Part shown: positions 21,880 to 32,538 of the stretch, piece after piece
Layout of the letters: each line of letters starts with the position of its first letter
Numbering within the stretch: position 1 is the first letter of the stretch
Assembly: GCA_943736015.1 (NCBI GenBank)
Contig: OX031058.1
Location: 22,221,001 to 22,285,000, forward strand
Direction of reading: 5' to 3'
Length of the DNA stretch: 64,000 bases
Source of the DNA: Tridacna crocea
Lineage: Eukaryota > Mollusca > Bivalvia > Cardiida > Cardiidae
Position numbers and translations under genes: made by a program
Notes under the pieces: generated by a model
Seen by the model: only the letters and a program-made list of their open reading frames with translations
What the model was told of the DNA's origin: nothing
Database searches by the model: none

Positions 21880-22485
21880 GTAGTAGACCCCAAATAGAAA
21901 CCAGCTATTTCCACAATAATGTTGTCCTACAAAATTTGCTATGTTTAAAAAAGAGTGTTATTGTACTGCTCTATATATAGCCAAGCCACTTTTCCCTTTT
22001 GGTCTTTTATAGAATTATCATTTATAAATCTAAAACTACTACTGGTAATTATTTTCATTACAAAGATACTAATTGCCTCCCATTTCAGGAAACTAACAAG
22101 AGTATCTACAAATAATTTCAAGATAGGCATAATGAAATTTCTGGTAGGTTAAAAATGTGTAAAAGTATTACTGAATACCTGTATAAATCAGTATAAATTT
22201 ATCAACTAGATCTATCAAAAAAACTTTATACAATGCAGCACTAGAGGTATTAGGGGTCTACTACCTTAAAAGTGTTTGCAGCTAAGAAATCAACCACTTA
22301 CAATAAAATCTTACATTGGCCATAGACTTCTTTTATAAAATTGTTCTCAACTCAATGAATTTTACATTCAAACGTATGTTGCAGAGCTCCGTTAGCTTTG
22401 AGAAGGAGAAGTCCCTATTTTGATCCTTGGCTCTGCCAATTTCTTTCGGAGGATCATTAATAGTCATTGCAACAGGATTCATGCC
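21880..22485. other. Unassigned non-coding DNA
   Basis: No supported feature. Confidence 0.4.
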
Positions 22486-22487
22486 TC

Positions 22488-22612
22488 TGACAATAATTTT
22501 TATGAAGACCATTTCATTGGTTTGCTTCCAGAACCTCGTATCTACAGCTTGTAACAAGCTGTAGCTACGAGGTTTTGGAAGCAAACCGACGATATACAAA
22601 TTATTATCATAC
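22488..22612. repeat. Strong hairpin, inner arms 33 bp
   Basis: GGTTTGCTTCCAGAACCTCG pairs with CGAGGTTTTGGAAGCAAACC, with three bases between the inner ends. Weaker pairing extends outward through AATAATTTTTATGAA and ATACAAATTATTATC. It has no second copy in the window. Confidence 0.75.
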
Positions 22613-22674
22613 TTTGAACCAGTAGTGCAACATCATTTAGAAAATAGATATGTAAGATAGGAGCTTGTGGCTTT

Positions 22675-22800
22675 GAAAGAATATGGTGAGGAGCACTTGT
22701 AAAAGAATCTCCAGGAAAGCATAGATTAGAGCACTTGCCATCGATATTATGTTGAAAATGGCGTTAAATACCATACAATCAATCAAACTTGTGTTAAATG
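22675..22800 (+). repeat. SINE tail fragment
   Basis: TCTCCAGGAAAGCATAGATT, GAGCACTTGCCATCGATATT and GTTGAAAATGGCGTTAAATA match a SINE 3' part that ends in (AATC)n. Confidence 0.5.
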
Positions 22801-22980
22801 TTGCTCAAACAATATTATTTGTATTTGAAAGGGCTACAAATATTGTTGGAAAGCACTGTGAATGGCATGTTGACCCTGGTTTGATTCATTCTGTATTGTA
22901 TGGAGAGTAAGGTAATGCTTCAAACCTGGGTTCAGAGGGTGTGTGAAGTGCAGCTTAGTACTTGTTGATGAATCCCAGAG

Positions 22981-23352
22981 CATCTTCACGAGCCAAGGTT
23001 ACGATCACAACATAGATCTTACCTTGGCTAACTCAGAGCCCGATTTCGAGATTCCTGCGATGTGCCCTCTATTGGATGCTGTTTATTACCCCCCTTTACA
23101 TCATATTTCTGAGAGCCAATGAAATATCATTTTACAAACCGCTTACGAATACAATTATTCAACATGAAGCAATAAGCAGACATCCACATGGGTTTCCATT
23201 TTTACCTTCTATTCTATTTTTATCAAAGATGAAATACTAGGAGCTATTTCATTCGTTGCAGCCATTCGGGGGGGGGGGGAATGTAAAAATCAAGCTCAAT
23301 CTGCCAAGGGTAGAGTAGCGTAGTGATTTGTCAGCCTTGGCTTGCGAAGATG
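22981..23352. mobile_element. 372-bp Mutator-like MITE with perfect 9-bp target duplication
   Basis: ATCCCAGAG lies on both sides (22972-22980 and 23353-23361). The tips are CATCTTCACGAGCCAAGGTT and, in reverse complement, CATCTTCGCAAGCCAAGGCT. A 13-base G run is at about 23269. No open frame of note. Confidence 0.8.
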
Positions 23353-23379
23353 ATCCCAGAGATAATATGAAGTAAATCA

Positions 23380-23514
23380 GTTTTTAAATGCAGACAACAA
23401 ATTAAATGTGACTGAAATGATAATTTTTGTTTTGGATGGGGAAGAAAACAATGATTTCAAAAGCTTTCTCCAACAGGGTCCTTAAAACTCGGGATTGTGT
23501 GGTAAAGATTTAAA
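23380..23514 (-). mobile_element. TTAA-A MITE, internally deleted
   Basis: CAGACAACAAATTAAATGTG and CGGGATTGTGTGGTAAAG are joined with the core hairpin missing. Confidence 0.55.
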
Positions 23515-23791
23515 AGGGTAGAAAATGGTGTAAGAAAAGGAAAATTTCTGTGTATTCATTTTCACATTTTAACAACAAAAAAATTAAAATCTTTTTTATG
23601 TATACCAGGGTCTTCAACCCTGTCCCAGACAAGCCCTGGTTTTTATCATAATTAGCATTTTCTCAATTTTCTACAGTGTTATTTTCCTTTATAGATAAGA
23701 ATACCACCTTTTTTCCTCTCTAAATGTGTTGTCTGCAATTTCTTTGACCAAAAAATTACCTCATCCAGTATTGGTTTAAGCTTTCAAGTGC

Positions 23792-24027
23792 TTAATCCTT
23801 TCCCAAACAACAAAATTTTAGACTGGTCCAAATTGAAAGCACTAAAGTCTTGCTGATGACAAAAAAAATGCAGGTCAAATATTAAAATTTGTTTCCGGTA
23901 GGAAAGAAAACATTGTGGGAAAAGGAGAAAATGCTGGTTACCAGCATTTTCTCCTTTTCCCACAATGTTTTCAAAAGGCTTCTTTTTCAGGGCCATAAAA
24001 ACCAGAGATTGTTTGGTAAAAGGTTAA
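23792..24027 (-). mobile_element. TTAA-A MITE, full length
   Basis: TTAATCCTTTCCCAAACAAC to GGTAAAAGGTTAA, intact AATGCTGGTTACCAGCATT core. Confidence 0.8.
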
Positions 24028-24162
24028 AGGTTAAGACTTCCTACTAGGCATACAATATCATTGATTATTTTACTCTGAAGATTATAAATAAATGATGTGA
24101 TTATGACATTTCTTTTCAAATCTGCTACAACAGCTCAAGAAGATTATGCCAGGAAAGTAATT

Positions 24163-24395
24163 TGATCCTTTATCAAATGACTTTGTGTCTTAACAACCCT
24201 TAGGGAAAAGGCTGAAGAAAACAATATGGGAAAAAGAGAAAATGCTTGTCACCAGCATTTTCTCTTTTCCCTCAATATTTGTGCCATATCAAAGAAAAAT
24301 ACCTTTCTTTTGGCCACCTATGATTTGTTGTATCCATGCAAATGCTGTGAATTTAGATCAATCTTAAGTTTGTCTTTTGTTAAAGGATTTAAAAC
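24163..24395 (+). mobile_element. TTAA-A MITE, diverged
   Basis: GATCCTTTATCAAATGAC, core ATGCTTGTCACCAGCAT, right end TTTTGTTAAAGGATTTAA. Confidence 0.6.
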
Positions 24396-24485
24396 ACAAT
24401 AAAATTACCCATGTAGAATTTTCAGGAGCTGCCAATTAGTACAAGTTTCATCCTTGAAAGTGTATTAATTTTTGAAACTCACATA

Positions 24486-24595
24486 ACCCGTATGAATGCT
24501 GTTGAAAACATTTTGGGTAAAGGAGACAATGCTTGAAGCTTGCATTTCTCCTTTAACAACAGTATTTCTGGTCTTCTATAAGATAGATTCTGTCA
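24486..24595 (+). mobile_element. TTAA-family remnant
   Basis: TGTTGAAAACATTTTGGGTA and GCATTTCTCCTTTAACAAC suggest the central hairpin only. Confidence 0.35.
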
Positions 24596-24655
24596 TTATC
24601 AATACCAGTTGATATACCAGTAAGTATGGAGACGTTTGTGAAGATGACATAAGAG

Positions 24656-24816
24656 GATATTTGTTTTTTTCGGTGAAAGATCGAAATTTATTTCATCGAG
24701 TGGACACCATCGGTAATATTTTCACGAGTGGTGCAGCCACGAGTGAAAATATTACCGATGGTGTTCACGAGATGAAATAAATTTCAATCTTTCAACAAAA
24801 GAAACAAATATTCTAT
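24656..24816. repeat. Long hairpin with TTTATTTCATCGAGTGG arms
   Basis: ATTTATTTCATCGAGTGGAC pairs with a GTTCACGAGATGAAATAAAT arm around a CCACTCGTG/CACGAGTGG centre, with about 60 bp of close matching. A further GTAAGATCGAAAAATATTTTC block at 25040-25110 looks like a piece of the same family. Confidence 0.7.
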
Positions 24817-25453
24817 TTATTTCATGCTTTTAACCCTTTCTTGGAGGAGCTTTATCAAAATTCAGTACAGTTACTTTCCCTTATTCCCCGTGGCGTACCC
24901 CTCCCGCATAGCAACGTTACGTCAAGCGCGAGAAATGTAAGGTATATGACGTCATATTTCCCATCTGGTTGTTAGGCACGCGCAATTTACCTAGGCAACA
25001 AGAACGTGAAAATCGGTATTTTCACTGATGGTACCGGTGTAAGATCGAAAAATATTTTCACTGCTATTTCTCGATATCCCACCGGAAAGCATGAAATAAA
25101 GTCTGATATTGTATGGCCTATCCAGGTGTTACAATGCTAGTAGAAAAATAACTAAGCTTAAGATGAAATGTTGCGAAGTGGCTCTGTCTTTTGTTCGATT
25201 TTCACCTAGATCGTTTTAAAAACAAATCAGTCGGCATCAAGCCACTATAATGTTAACATTTGCCTTTTTCTTGGACTGTTATAGGAAGCCAGTTGTAGAA
25301 AAAATGGAAATCAGATCTGATGCAGTCACATTTTATAGTTCAAAACAATCATCTCTTATTTCATTTGTAGACATCTCTCATGCTGAAAGGGGCAGGGACA
25401 GATTGTATGGGCAATGGCCAGACATTTTTCTGGAACACTTAGATATAAAGTAT

Positions 25454-25662
25454 TGGGCACCCTTATTGGATTTGTGTAACATTGCCTTTCAATGCCAAAA
25501 ATCGCACAGATTCTACTAAGACTCAGGTAATTCGTAATCGATGCAGAGATCCTACGTGTATTAGCTGACGGATAACAGATTACTCATTTAGTCTTGGCCG
25601 AATCTGTATGTTTTTTTTGGGCGATGAAAGGCAATGTTACAAGAATTTCATCGGGGTGCCCA
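25454..25662. mobile_element. 209-bp foldback with TGGGCACCC tips
   Basis: TGGGCACCCTTATTGGATTT and GTAACATTGCCTTTCA in the left arm pair with TGAAAGGCAATGTTAC and CATCGGGGTGCCCA in the right. The 89-codon frame at 25250-25519 runs into the left arm, which weakens it as a gene. No clear target duplication was found. Confidence 0.65.
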
Positions 25663-25665
25663 TCC

Positions 25666-25893
25666 TTAACTCTTTACCAAACGACAAATTTTTGGACTGG
25701 ACCAAATTGAAAGCATTTGCAGACGACAAAATAAATGTTACTGAAAAATTGAAATTGGGTTCGAGACTGATAGAAAACATGGTGGGAAAAGGAGAAAATG
25801 CTGCTTGCCAGCATTTTCTCCTTTTCCCACAGTGTTTTCAAAAGCTGTCTTTCTCAGGATCGTCAAAAATAGGATTGTGTGGTAAGGAGTTAA
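25666..25893 (-). mobile_element. TTAA-A MITE, full length
   Basis: It begins 4 bp after the foldback at 25454. TTAA at both ends; core AATGCTGCTTGCCAGCATT. Confidence 0.8.
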
Positions 25894-25912
25894 TAGGCTT
25901 ATAGGCCATGGC

Positions 25913-26141
25913 TTAACCCATTACCACACAGCCCTACTTTTGAAGACCCTGAGAAAGAAGCCTTTGGAAAACACTGTGGGAAAAAGAGAAAATGCTGGTA
26001 ACCAGCATTTTCTTCTTTTTCCTACAGTGTTTTCTATCCTTCACAGAACAAATTTCAAATTTTCAGTCATTTTTATTCTGTCATCTGCAAATGCTTTCGA
26101 TTGGGACAAATCTAAAATTTTGTTGTTTGGTAATGATTTAA
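25913..26141 (+). mobile_element. TTAA-A MITE, full length
   Basis: Opposite in orientation to its neighbour 20 bp away. Its right end lies 170 bp before exon a. Confidence 0.8.
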
Positions 26142-26311
26142 CTGACAGTATTTGGGTGACATAACTTTTACTACAAGTTCATCATTTATACCCCTGTAGT
26201 TGACAGATCATTGTTGAAAAACAATAGCTCATGACTTACAGTGTTTACCGGAATCTAAAATTGAGGTATTTAGCAACAGTTTTAAACCTTCAGTTTCCGC
26301 TTTGATTTCAG

Positions 26312-26397
26312 GTGGGTGTTCAGTTCTTTCAGTATTGAAGACCTTGTTAAGAGACAAATGAATGAAAGACTTCAGTCCATAAAGCCTTCTTTTGTTG
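26312..26397 (+). CDS. SMP/C2 lipid-transfer protein, exon a (SMP domain start)
   Basis: The first exon visible of the gene. It follows a TTTGATTTCAG acceptor and ends at a GTAAGT donor. The first base completes a codon from an upstream exon that I could not find, and the last base starts one completed by exon b. It gives 28 whole codons starting WVFSSFSIEDLVKRQMNERL. Helical, amphipathic sequence in this place, with the N-terminal membrane part missing, fits the start of an SMP domain as in extended synaptotagmins and tricalbins. SMP domains form a lipid-binding barrel that carries glycerolipids between membranes at contact sites. Confidence 0.75.
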
Positions 26398-26535
26398 GTA
26401 AGTATGATGCTTAATAAAATTAATAGCTAGGAAATTGTTAGAAAAAGATGCACTTATTTGAAATTCTGTTGTTCACTCAATATTAAAACAGGATTTTTTC
26501 TGTAAGATTCCAGACTATTGCACAGGAACAAAATA

Positions 26536-26880
26536 ACCAGATATGTTCTGGAATCTCCTTTCAACTCTCAACCAAACAACAGTAATTTAGGTTTTTCTGA
26601 TGACATTTGGGAGACAACAAAATAAAATATTGCTCAAGTGATGAAATTTGTTCTTGAAAAGATTTAAAAAAAGAAAACGTAGAAAGGGGAAAGTGCTGGG
26701 TACCAACAAAACAACTAGAAATGTTTTGGAATCCCCTTTTAATTCTCAACCAAACAACAGTAATTTAGGTTTTCCTGATAGCAATTGGGAGATAACAAAA
26801 TATTGCTCAAGTGATGAAATTTGTTCTTGAAAAGATTTCAAAAAAAAAAAAATCTTAGTAAGGAGAAAGTGCTGGGTACC
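26536..26880 (-). repeat. Tandem duplication of a degraded TTAA-A copy, ~185-bp period
   Basis: TCTCAACCAAACAACAGTAA, AATATTGCTCAAGTGATGAA and AAAGTGCTGGGTACCAA occur twice, at about 26570-26705 and 26755-26880. The second unit has gained a long A run. Confidence 0.7.
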
Positions 26881-27016
26881 AATGAATCTGCAAATGCAAT
26901 TCAGATATATTAGCATTGCTGTAACATAATGATATTGGGTGCCATGCTTTCCACTACTGTATGAAGCTCATTGTTCTTAGATTTATTACTAGAAGGTTCT
27001 GTTCAACAGATACAGG

Positions 27017-27170
27017 CCAAGGCGCAGGTGTATACACGCCATGCTATATGATAAGGGGGCTTAATGCTTCTTCAGAAGATATCAAATCATGTGAGCCTGT
27101 GCAGGTTACAGGGGTCGAAATTTTTTGCTATTTGTACATTTTCTGCTCGTCACTTGACCATTTTATCACA
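27017..27170 (+). repeat. AAGGGGGCTTAATGC repeat (family G), copy 1
   Basis: CATGCTATATGATAAGGGGG and TGAGCCTGTGCAGGTTACAG match the family, which I associate with bivalve genomes. Confidence 0.6.
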
Positions 27171-27189
27171 TAATTTAGTGATAAAGACT

Positions 27190-27330
27190 CAGACACAGCT
27201 ATACATGAGCCATGCTCTGTGAAAAGGGCTTACTGCTTTTTCCAGAAATTGTCAGCCAGTGCAGTCCATGTAGCATCACATGAGTCAAAACAGTGTGCCG
27301 TTTGTAAATTTTCTGTAGGTCATAGGGCCA
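27190..27330 (+). repeat. Family G repeat, copy 2
   Basis: ATGAGCCATGCTCTGTGAAA and GTCAGCCAGTGCAGTCCATG. It follows copy 1 directly, so the two form a tandem pair. Confidence 0.6.
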
Positions 27331-27465
27331 GTTTACTTTATGATTGAGTGAGTTGTTGTATTGGATCAGGAGACCACTCCTCCATGCATGGCTTCATCCC
27401 AATTTAAATACAATTCCTAACAATTACGTCAGGGAGATATCCCTTTAGCTCAGTGGCTATGGTAT

Positions 27466-27595
27466 TTTTCTTTTTCCTACAATGTTTTCTACCCTTTCAT
27501 CAACAAAAATAATCATACTCATTACTTTTGATATGTCGTCTGCAAACACTTACAATTCAGTCTAGTCCAAAATTTTGTTGTTTGGGAAAGGTTAA
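27466..27595 (+). mobile_element. TTAA-A MITE, right half
   Basis: TTTTCCTACAATGTTTTCTA to TTTTGTTGTTTGGGAAAGGTTAA. Confidence 0.6.
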
Positions 27596-27864
27596 GAACA
27601 CTCTTAGTTCAGGACTTGAATGCACTGGCACTGAACAGAACATTCATGTTTGTGGTCATTGAGATAATGCTGAATACCAGAGAGGTTCAAACCTACCCAT
27701 GAAATTAACTTTAGTATCACTTTGTGTGATGACCACTAGATGGCTTGCAATATGCGAAAAGGGGCATTAGGACATTTGCATAAAATCTTGTCATAGATCA
27801 GCACTGACTAATCCAAAACTACACTTTCCATCTTCATGTAATTTTCTGTTTTGCTTCTGTCTAC

Positions 27865-28132
27865 CAAGCGCGGATCCAGATATCTTTCTCAGGGGGGGTC
27901 CCACCGAAAACGTACTCATCTTATTATGTGATACTTTGGTTTCCATTTTTCAGTGGATTAAGCCGTTTACAAGAAAAGTCAACATTTCCAGTTCTAACCA
28001 TGAGGACTGTATTTTACATAAATGCTGTGCAATATCAAACCAGTACCATTTCACGAATCCGGTAACCGCATTTTTGACAAAATTCCAGGGGGGGGTCCGG
28101 AGCCCCGGTCCCCCCCGCTGGATCCGCCCATG
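27865..28132. mobile_element. 268-bp element with GCGGATCCAG tips
   Basis: The tips are CAAGCGCGGATCCAG and, in reverse complement, CATGGGCGGATCCAG. TGTCTAC flanks both sides (27858-27864 and 28133-28139). G runs sit inside each tip. The 7-bp match, 7 of 8 when extended, would fit a hAT-type duplication. I recall GGATCCAG-tipped elements from many invertebrates. Confidence 0.7.
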
Positions 28133-28149
28133 TGTCTACTATAGGACAA

Positions 28150-28257
28150 AACCTACTGAAGTCATAGAGTGCTGTCTCAGATTAGCCGGCGCATACTCAG
28201 TACAGGCTGACCTGAGACAACACTTTACGCAAAAGTCTGAATGTCCCTTTTCGCTTG
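28150..28257 (+). repeat. Family G repeat, copy 3 (partial)
   Basis: TGTCTCAGATTAGCCGGCGC and TACAGGCTGACCTGAGACAA form the paired part of the family. Confidence 0.5.
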
Positions 28258-28498
28258 TTGCAAACAAAATGAATCCAAGGGTTATATTCCAAGTTAGTGC
28301 CGACTATACTTGATAAAATGCTGATAAACTTTGCATGCTGCAGACTGTTACTAGTTTAACCCTCAGAGTGCCAAATAAACTTGTCTGGCATTTTCATCCC
28401 AGATAGGAGAGCTACATAATTGCAGTTTCCTGTTTGTTTTTGTGTAACAGCAATGCAGTCATCATAGATCAAAGATCAGGCTGCATAATTTTTGCCGC

Positions 28499-28728
28499 TA
28501 AACCCATTACCACACGATCCCTACTTTTGGCGCCCCTGAGAAAGAAGCCTTTAGAAAACATTGTGGGAAAAGGAGAAAATGCTGGTAACCAGCATTTTCT
28601 CCCTTTCCCACAATGTTTTCTACCCTTTCACAAAACACATTTCAATTTTTCAGTCACTTTTATTTTGTCGTCTGCAAATGCTCTTGATTTGGACCAGTCT
28701 AAAATTCTGTTGTTTGGTAATGAGTTAA
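28499..28728 (+). mobile_element. TTAA-A MITE, full length
   Basis: AACCCATTACCACACGATCC to GGTAATGAGTTAA; the left TTAA reads TAAA. Confidence 0.8.
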
Positions 28729-28865
28729 TCTTGGATCTATTATAACAAGCCACAAAAACAATTGTAGTTATGAAAGATGTTTAAAATGTTGAGACGTCAT
28801 AGCAATTGCGATTCTTTGAAATATTTATGTAGGTTTTCCTGTTTTATATCAGCCCACATGGATAC

Positions 28866-29010
28866 ATATATAATATTATATGAGCTGTGCTCTGTGAAAA
28901 GGGGGCTTAATGCATCTGCGAAAAGTATCAACATGGGTCAGCCAGTGCAGTCTGCACAGGCTGACCTGGGCCGAAATCTTTTTGTCAAATTTTTGCATAT
29001 ACAAGCACTA
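28866..29010 (+). repeat. Family G repeat, copy 4
   Basis: TGTGCTCTGTGAAAAGGGGG and the pair CAGTGCAGTCTGCACAGGCT. Confidence 0.65.
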
Positions 29011-29373
29011 ATCTATCTCCTGATTAAGTCGATTTTTAGAAGAAGTGGCTATTATCTATCCAAATTATTTCGTGGCTTACTTTATACCATGGGTTACCCA
29101 GATGCATTAAGTCGCCTTTTATCAGAGTATGGCTCATAGCTTCTCTTGGTACTAAATACAGTGCATTATATTCTAGAATAGGAAGGAAATAACCCTTGAG
29201 ATAGGTGCAGTAAATGTGTCATATACCATATGTATGTAACTAAATGGTCCGTATATGAATCTTATATGTATGCACTGGCAAAACAACACTTTAATTTTAT
29301 ATTAGTGTCAAACAATTTATCTTATGCTATTTATTTTTTGTAGCCCTTTACCATACAATTCCCTTTCGTTAAC

Positions 29374-29536
29374 TTAGGCCATTACCACATAATCCAAGGT
29401 ACTTTTGACAACTCTGAGAAATGTTTTTTTGGCCTTCACAAAACAAATTTCAAATTTTCAGTCACTTTCATTTTGTTGTCTGCAAATGTTTTCAATTTGG
29501 ACAAGCCAAAAATTTTGTCATTTGGTAAAGTGTTAA
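29374..29536 (+). mobile_element. TTAA-A MITE lacking the central hairpin
   Basis: The left arm stops after AACTCTGAGAAATG and the right half resumes at GGCCTTCACAAAACAAATTT. TTAACTTAGGCCATTACCAC and GGTAAAGTGTTAA bound it. Confidence 0.65.
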
Positions 29537-29632
29537 TTAATATGTTATCTTCAGGTGATTTCAGTGTCTATACAGAGCTCTTGATAAGAGGGAGTCATTA
29601 TATTCTAAATCCGTTATTTCTCTTTCAAACCC

Positions 29633-29696
29633 TATGTTGTAGGTACTCATTAGAATTGTCTCAATGTGACAATTGCAGTGAGTACCCACAACATAG
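29633..29696. repeat. Hairpin CTATGTTGT...ACAACATAG
   Basis: Arms of about 27 bp (GGTACTCATTAGAATTGTC against GACAATTGCAGTGAGTACC) with a 7-base loop; single copy here. Confidence 0.65.
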
Positions 29697-29942
29697 ATCT
29701 TAGTGCAAAATGGTTAATATTTTCAGTTTTGAAATCGAAACCACTTTCTCTATCTTGGGCTCTGTCTATAGGTCTGGAATTCTGCTACCTTGCAAAGACT
29801 ATGGGCTTGTAACACTCTTAGGCTAAAGCCTTTCCTTGCAAAAGTAAAGAAAATGATTGGTGGCATGTTGTAAAAAGGTGCAATTTCAAATGATGGTTGT
29901 TTATTTTGCGATCAGTAACTTGTGTCCTTTATTGTACTTATT

Positions 29943-30125
29943 TTAACCTTTACAAAAAAATCCCTTGTTTTCACAACCCTGAAGCAGAGCTTTTTAAAAC
30001 TTAATGTGGGAAAAGGAGAAAATGTTGGTAACCAGCATTTTCTCCCTTTCCAACAATGTTTTCTACCCTATCAAAACACTTGAATTTACATGTACCTCTT
30101 TCAAGTTTTTGTCTGCAATATGGGC
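29943..30125 (+). mobile_element. TTAA-A MITE, right end missing
   Basis: TTAACCTTTACAAAAAAATC and core AATGTTGGTAACCAGCATT; it ends about 140 bp before exon b. Confidence 0.65.
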
Positions 30126-30263
30126 TGATATGATTCTTTATAATTAACATGCAAAAATGGCTTATAAGGTGCTGGAATAAATACTTGAAATTTATCTGAA
30201 CCTAGACCCTAGTACCCACATATGAGTAACAGTTTATCATTACATTTAATTTTTTTGTTACAG

Positions 30264-30501
30264 AAAAATTACACCTGTCTGGTTTTACATTTGGAGATAT
30301 CACACCCAGCCTTCGAAATGTGAAAGCTTTTGAATGTACCGACGGGGTTCCAGGATTCAAACCAGCATCCTGGTCTAACATTGTCCAGCCACCAGTGGGT
30401 CTTGGCAAAATGTCATCATATCAGCTTGTCCTGGAGGCCTTCATGTCATCTCGCTGTGATGACTTCAGGATGACGTTTAGTACACAAGTGGGTTCGGACA
30501 G
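30264..30501 (+). CDS. SMP/C2 lipid-transfer protein, exon b (SMP domain)
   Basis: The acceptor is TTTTTTTGTTACAG and the donor GTAATT. The exon adds two bases to the split codon and continues EKLHLSGFTFGDITPSLRNV, then about 55 residues ending in FSTQVGSDR. 'Phe-Gly-Asp-Ile-Thr-Pro' followed by a Val-Lys-Ala-Phe strand corresponds to the SMP segment that in extended synaptotagmins reads 'G.QPLRINGVKVY'. At 238 bp it is the largest exon seen. A TTAA-A element begins within ten bases of its donor. Confidence 0.8.
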
Positions 30502-30506
30502 GTAAT

Positions 30507-30710
30507 TACATATCTCTTTACCACGCAATCTCAACTTTTAACGACACTGAGGAGGAGGCCTTTCGAAAACATTGTTTTAAAAGGCTCCTTTTTCCACAAT
30601 GTTTCCTACCTTTCCCCAAGCAAATGTCCATTTTTGAGTCAAATAATTTTGTCGTCTGCAAATGCTTTCTATTTGGACTAGCCCAAAATTTTGTCGTCTG
30701 GTAGAGTTAA
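30507..30710 (+). mobile_element. TTAA-A MITE next to the exon b donor
   Basis: TCTCTTTACCACGCAATCTC starts a few bases after the splice donor. The core hairpin is largely deleted (ACATTGTTTTAAAAGGCTCC). Confidence 0.7.
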
Positions 30711-30935
30711 CCCTTTCCCAAACAATCCCTCGTTTTTACGGGTCTGGAATTGTAGCCTTTTGAAAACATTGTGGGAAAAGGAGAAAATGCTGGTAACTAG
30801 CATTTTCTCCTTTTCGCACAGTGTTTTCTACCCTATCAAAGACAGAAATCATCTTTTCAGCAAGAGTTGAATTGTCGTCTGCAAATGCTTTCAATTTGGA
30901 CAAGCCCAAAATTTTGTTGTCTGGTAAAGAGTTAA
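30707..30935 (+). mobile_element. TTAA-A MITE, full length
   Basis: It shares TTAA with the preceding copy. It has the GGTCTGGAATTGTAGCC left block also seen at 38576. Confidence 0.8.
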
Positions 30936-31076
30936 CTCTTGTGCTGCACAGTGTTTTCCACCCTATCAAAGACAGAAATCATCTTTTCAGCAAGAGTTGA
31001 ATTGTCGTCTGCAAATGCTTTCAATTTGGACAAGCCCAAAATTTTGTTGTCTGGTAAAGAGTTAACTCTTGTGCTG
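30817..31076 (+). repeat. Near-perfect 130-bp tandem duplication
   Basis: Units 30817-30946 and 30947-31076 both run from CACAGTGTTTTC to GTTAACTCTTGTGCTG. I see one difference (TCTACC against TCCACC). The unit comprises the right half of the TTAA-A copy plus 11 bp of flanking DNA. Confidence 0.9.
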
Positions 31077-31169
31077 CAAACCGAATAATGTTGACTCTTG
31101 TGGGTATAAAAGTGTAATTTCATTTAAGTCGATGACAATTTTGATCAGTTTAAAATCAGGTAGTGGATG

Positions 31170-31223
31170 GTGTAGATCCAAGATCAGACCATTAATTTTG
31201 TACTGTCCAATCATGATCTACAT
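31170..31223. repeat. GTGTAGATC hairpin, copy 2
   Basis: TGTAGATCCAAGATCAGACC with a weaker partner CAATCATGATCTACA. Confidence 0.6.
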
Positions 31224-31394
31224 AATCTGCAAAAGCGACATTGGCAGTGAAAGAGTTAAATTTGGCCAACAATTTCAAAATGTTTTTTTATCCTTTTTAA
31301 CCTGCAGGTGGTAATACAATTATTTTAATTCTGTATTAACACTTTACCAACAAACTGTCCATAGTATCATTTTTTGGAAAGTTAATTTTTGGCC

Positions 31395-31620
31395 AGATGA
31401 CAAAATTTTATATTGTCCAAATTCAAGGGATGACAGCAAATTAATTTCAGAATCGTTCAAATCTAAAGGGACTGCAGATATCAACTTAATTTCGAATCAA
31501 ATGAAGGGATATCCATTTGAAACTAGAAAAATTGTGAGAAGGAATTAACAAAATGCTGGTAAACAAGGCTGAGGGAGCAATGTTTAGTGACCAGTAATAA
31601 ATTGTTGAAAAACCATGCTG
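31395..31620 (-). mobile_element. TTAA-A MITE, degraded
   Basis: CAGATGACAAAATTTTATAT and AAATTGTGAGAAGGAATTAA are recognisable; the rest has drifted. Confidence 0.4.
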
Positions 31621-31914
31621 GACTTAGGGATACATTTTTCAGTTTTCAGGCTTTGTCAGACTTTCTCAATTTTTATGCTTAATACTTTCTTAATCAACAA
31701 AATTAATGGACTTGATTATTATGGGTAAAAGCCAGCTCACTAGATCAAATTATTGAAAAGCATTTTTTGGGCTACAGGGTTTACACTTCACTGTATCCAA
31801 AAACCATGAAACATTGTGATATCAAGAGTTAAACTCTGAAATCAGCTCAAGTAGGGTTTGAAAAGTATGTGATGTGAACAGAAAATTCTCGCTACTTTTT
31901 CATCAAACCTTCTT

Positions 31915-32116
31915 TAACCTTTACCAGACAGCAAAATTTTATCCATGTCCAAATTGAAAGCATTTGCAGAGGAGAATTTCAGTCTGGCTCAAATGGTGCA
32001 ATTCTTCTTTGTTAAAGTATAAAACATTGTGGGAAAGGAGAAAATGCTTGCTACTAGCATTTCATCCATTTCCCACAATGTTTTCCAAAGGCCTCTTTCC
32101 CAGGGTTGCTAAAATT
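31915..32116 (-). mobile_element. TTAA-A MITE, right tip missing
   Basis: TTAACCTTTACCAGACAGCA to GGCCTCTTTCCCAGGGTTGC. Confidence 0.65.
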
Positions 32117-32538
32117 TCTACGAGTCTATTAAGACAAAACTTATCCTGAATTTTCATGAAGCTTTGTCATGATGTTTGTTCATGAACCTTATACCTGCAG
32201 GTAGTTAGTATATAGTCATTTTATGATTAAGCCATTTGGGGACCTGTAATTAGATAAAAAGAAGTTAAATTCTTTGATGATGTTTCTAACCTTTGTTATA
32301 AGACCCCTGCAAAACAATTGTTTTAGGAGTTATACTGGAATCAGCCTGTCTGTCTGCTTGTATGTCCGTCCGTGTATCTGTGTATCTATCTGTATACAAA
32401 ATAATAGCAATTGCCTGTTTCTGTCAAAGCGCTGGTGGGGGTATTAAGTTACTCACATTCAGTGACAGCTCTAGTTTCATGAGATTTGATTTTTATGTTT
32501 AAAAAAAAAACTAATCTGAAGTCTTCTTGTCTTTTCAG

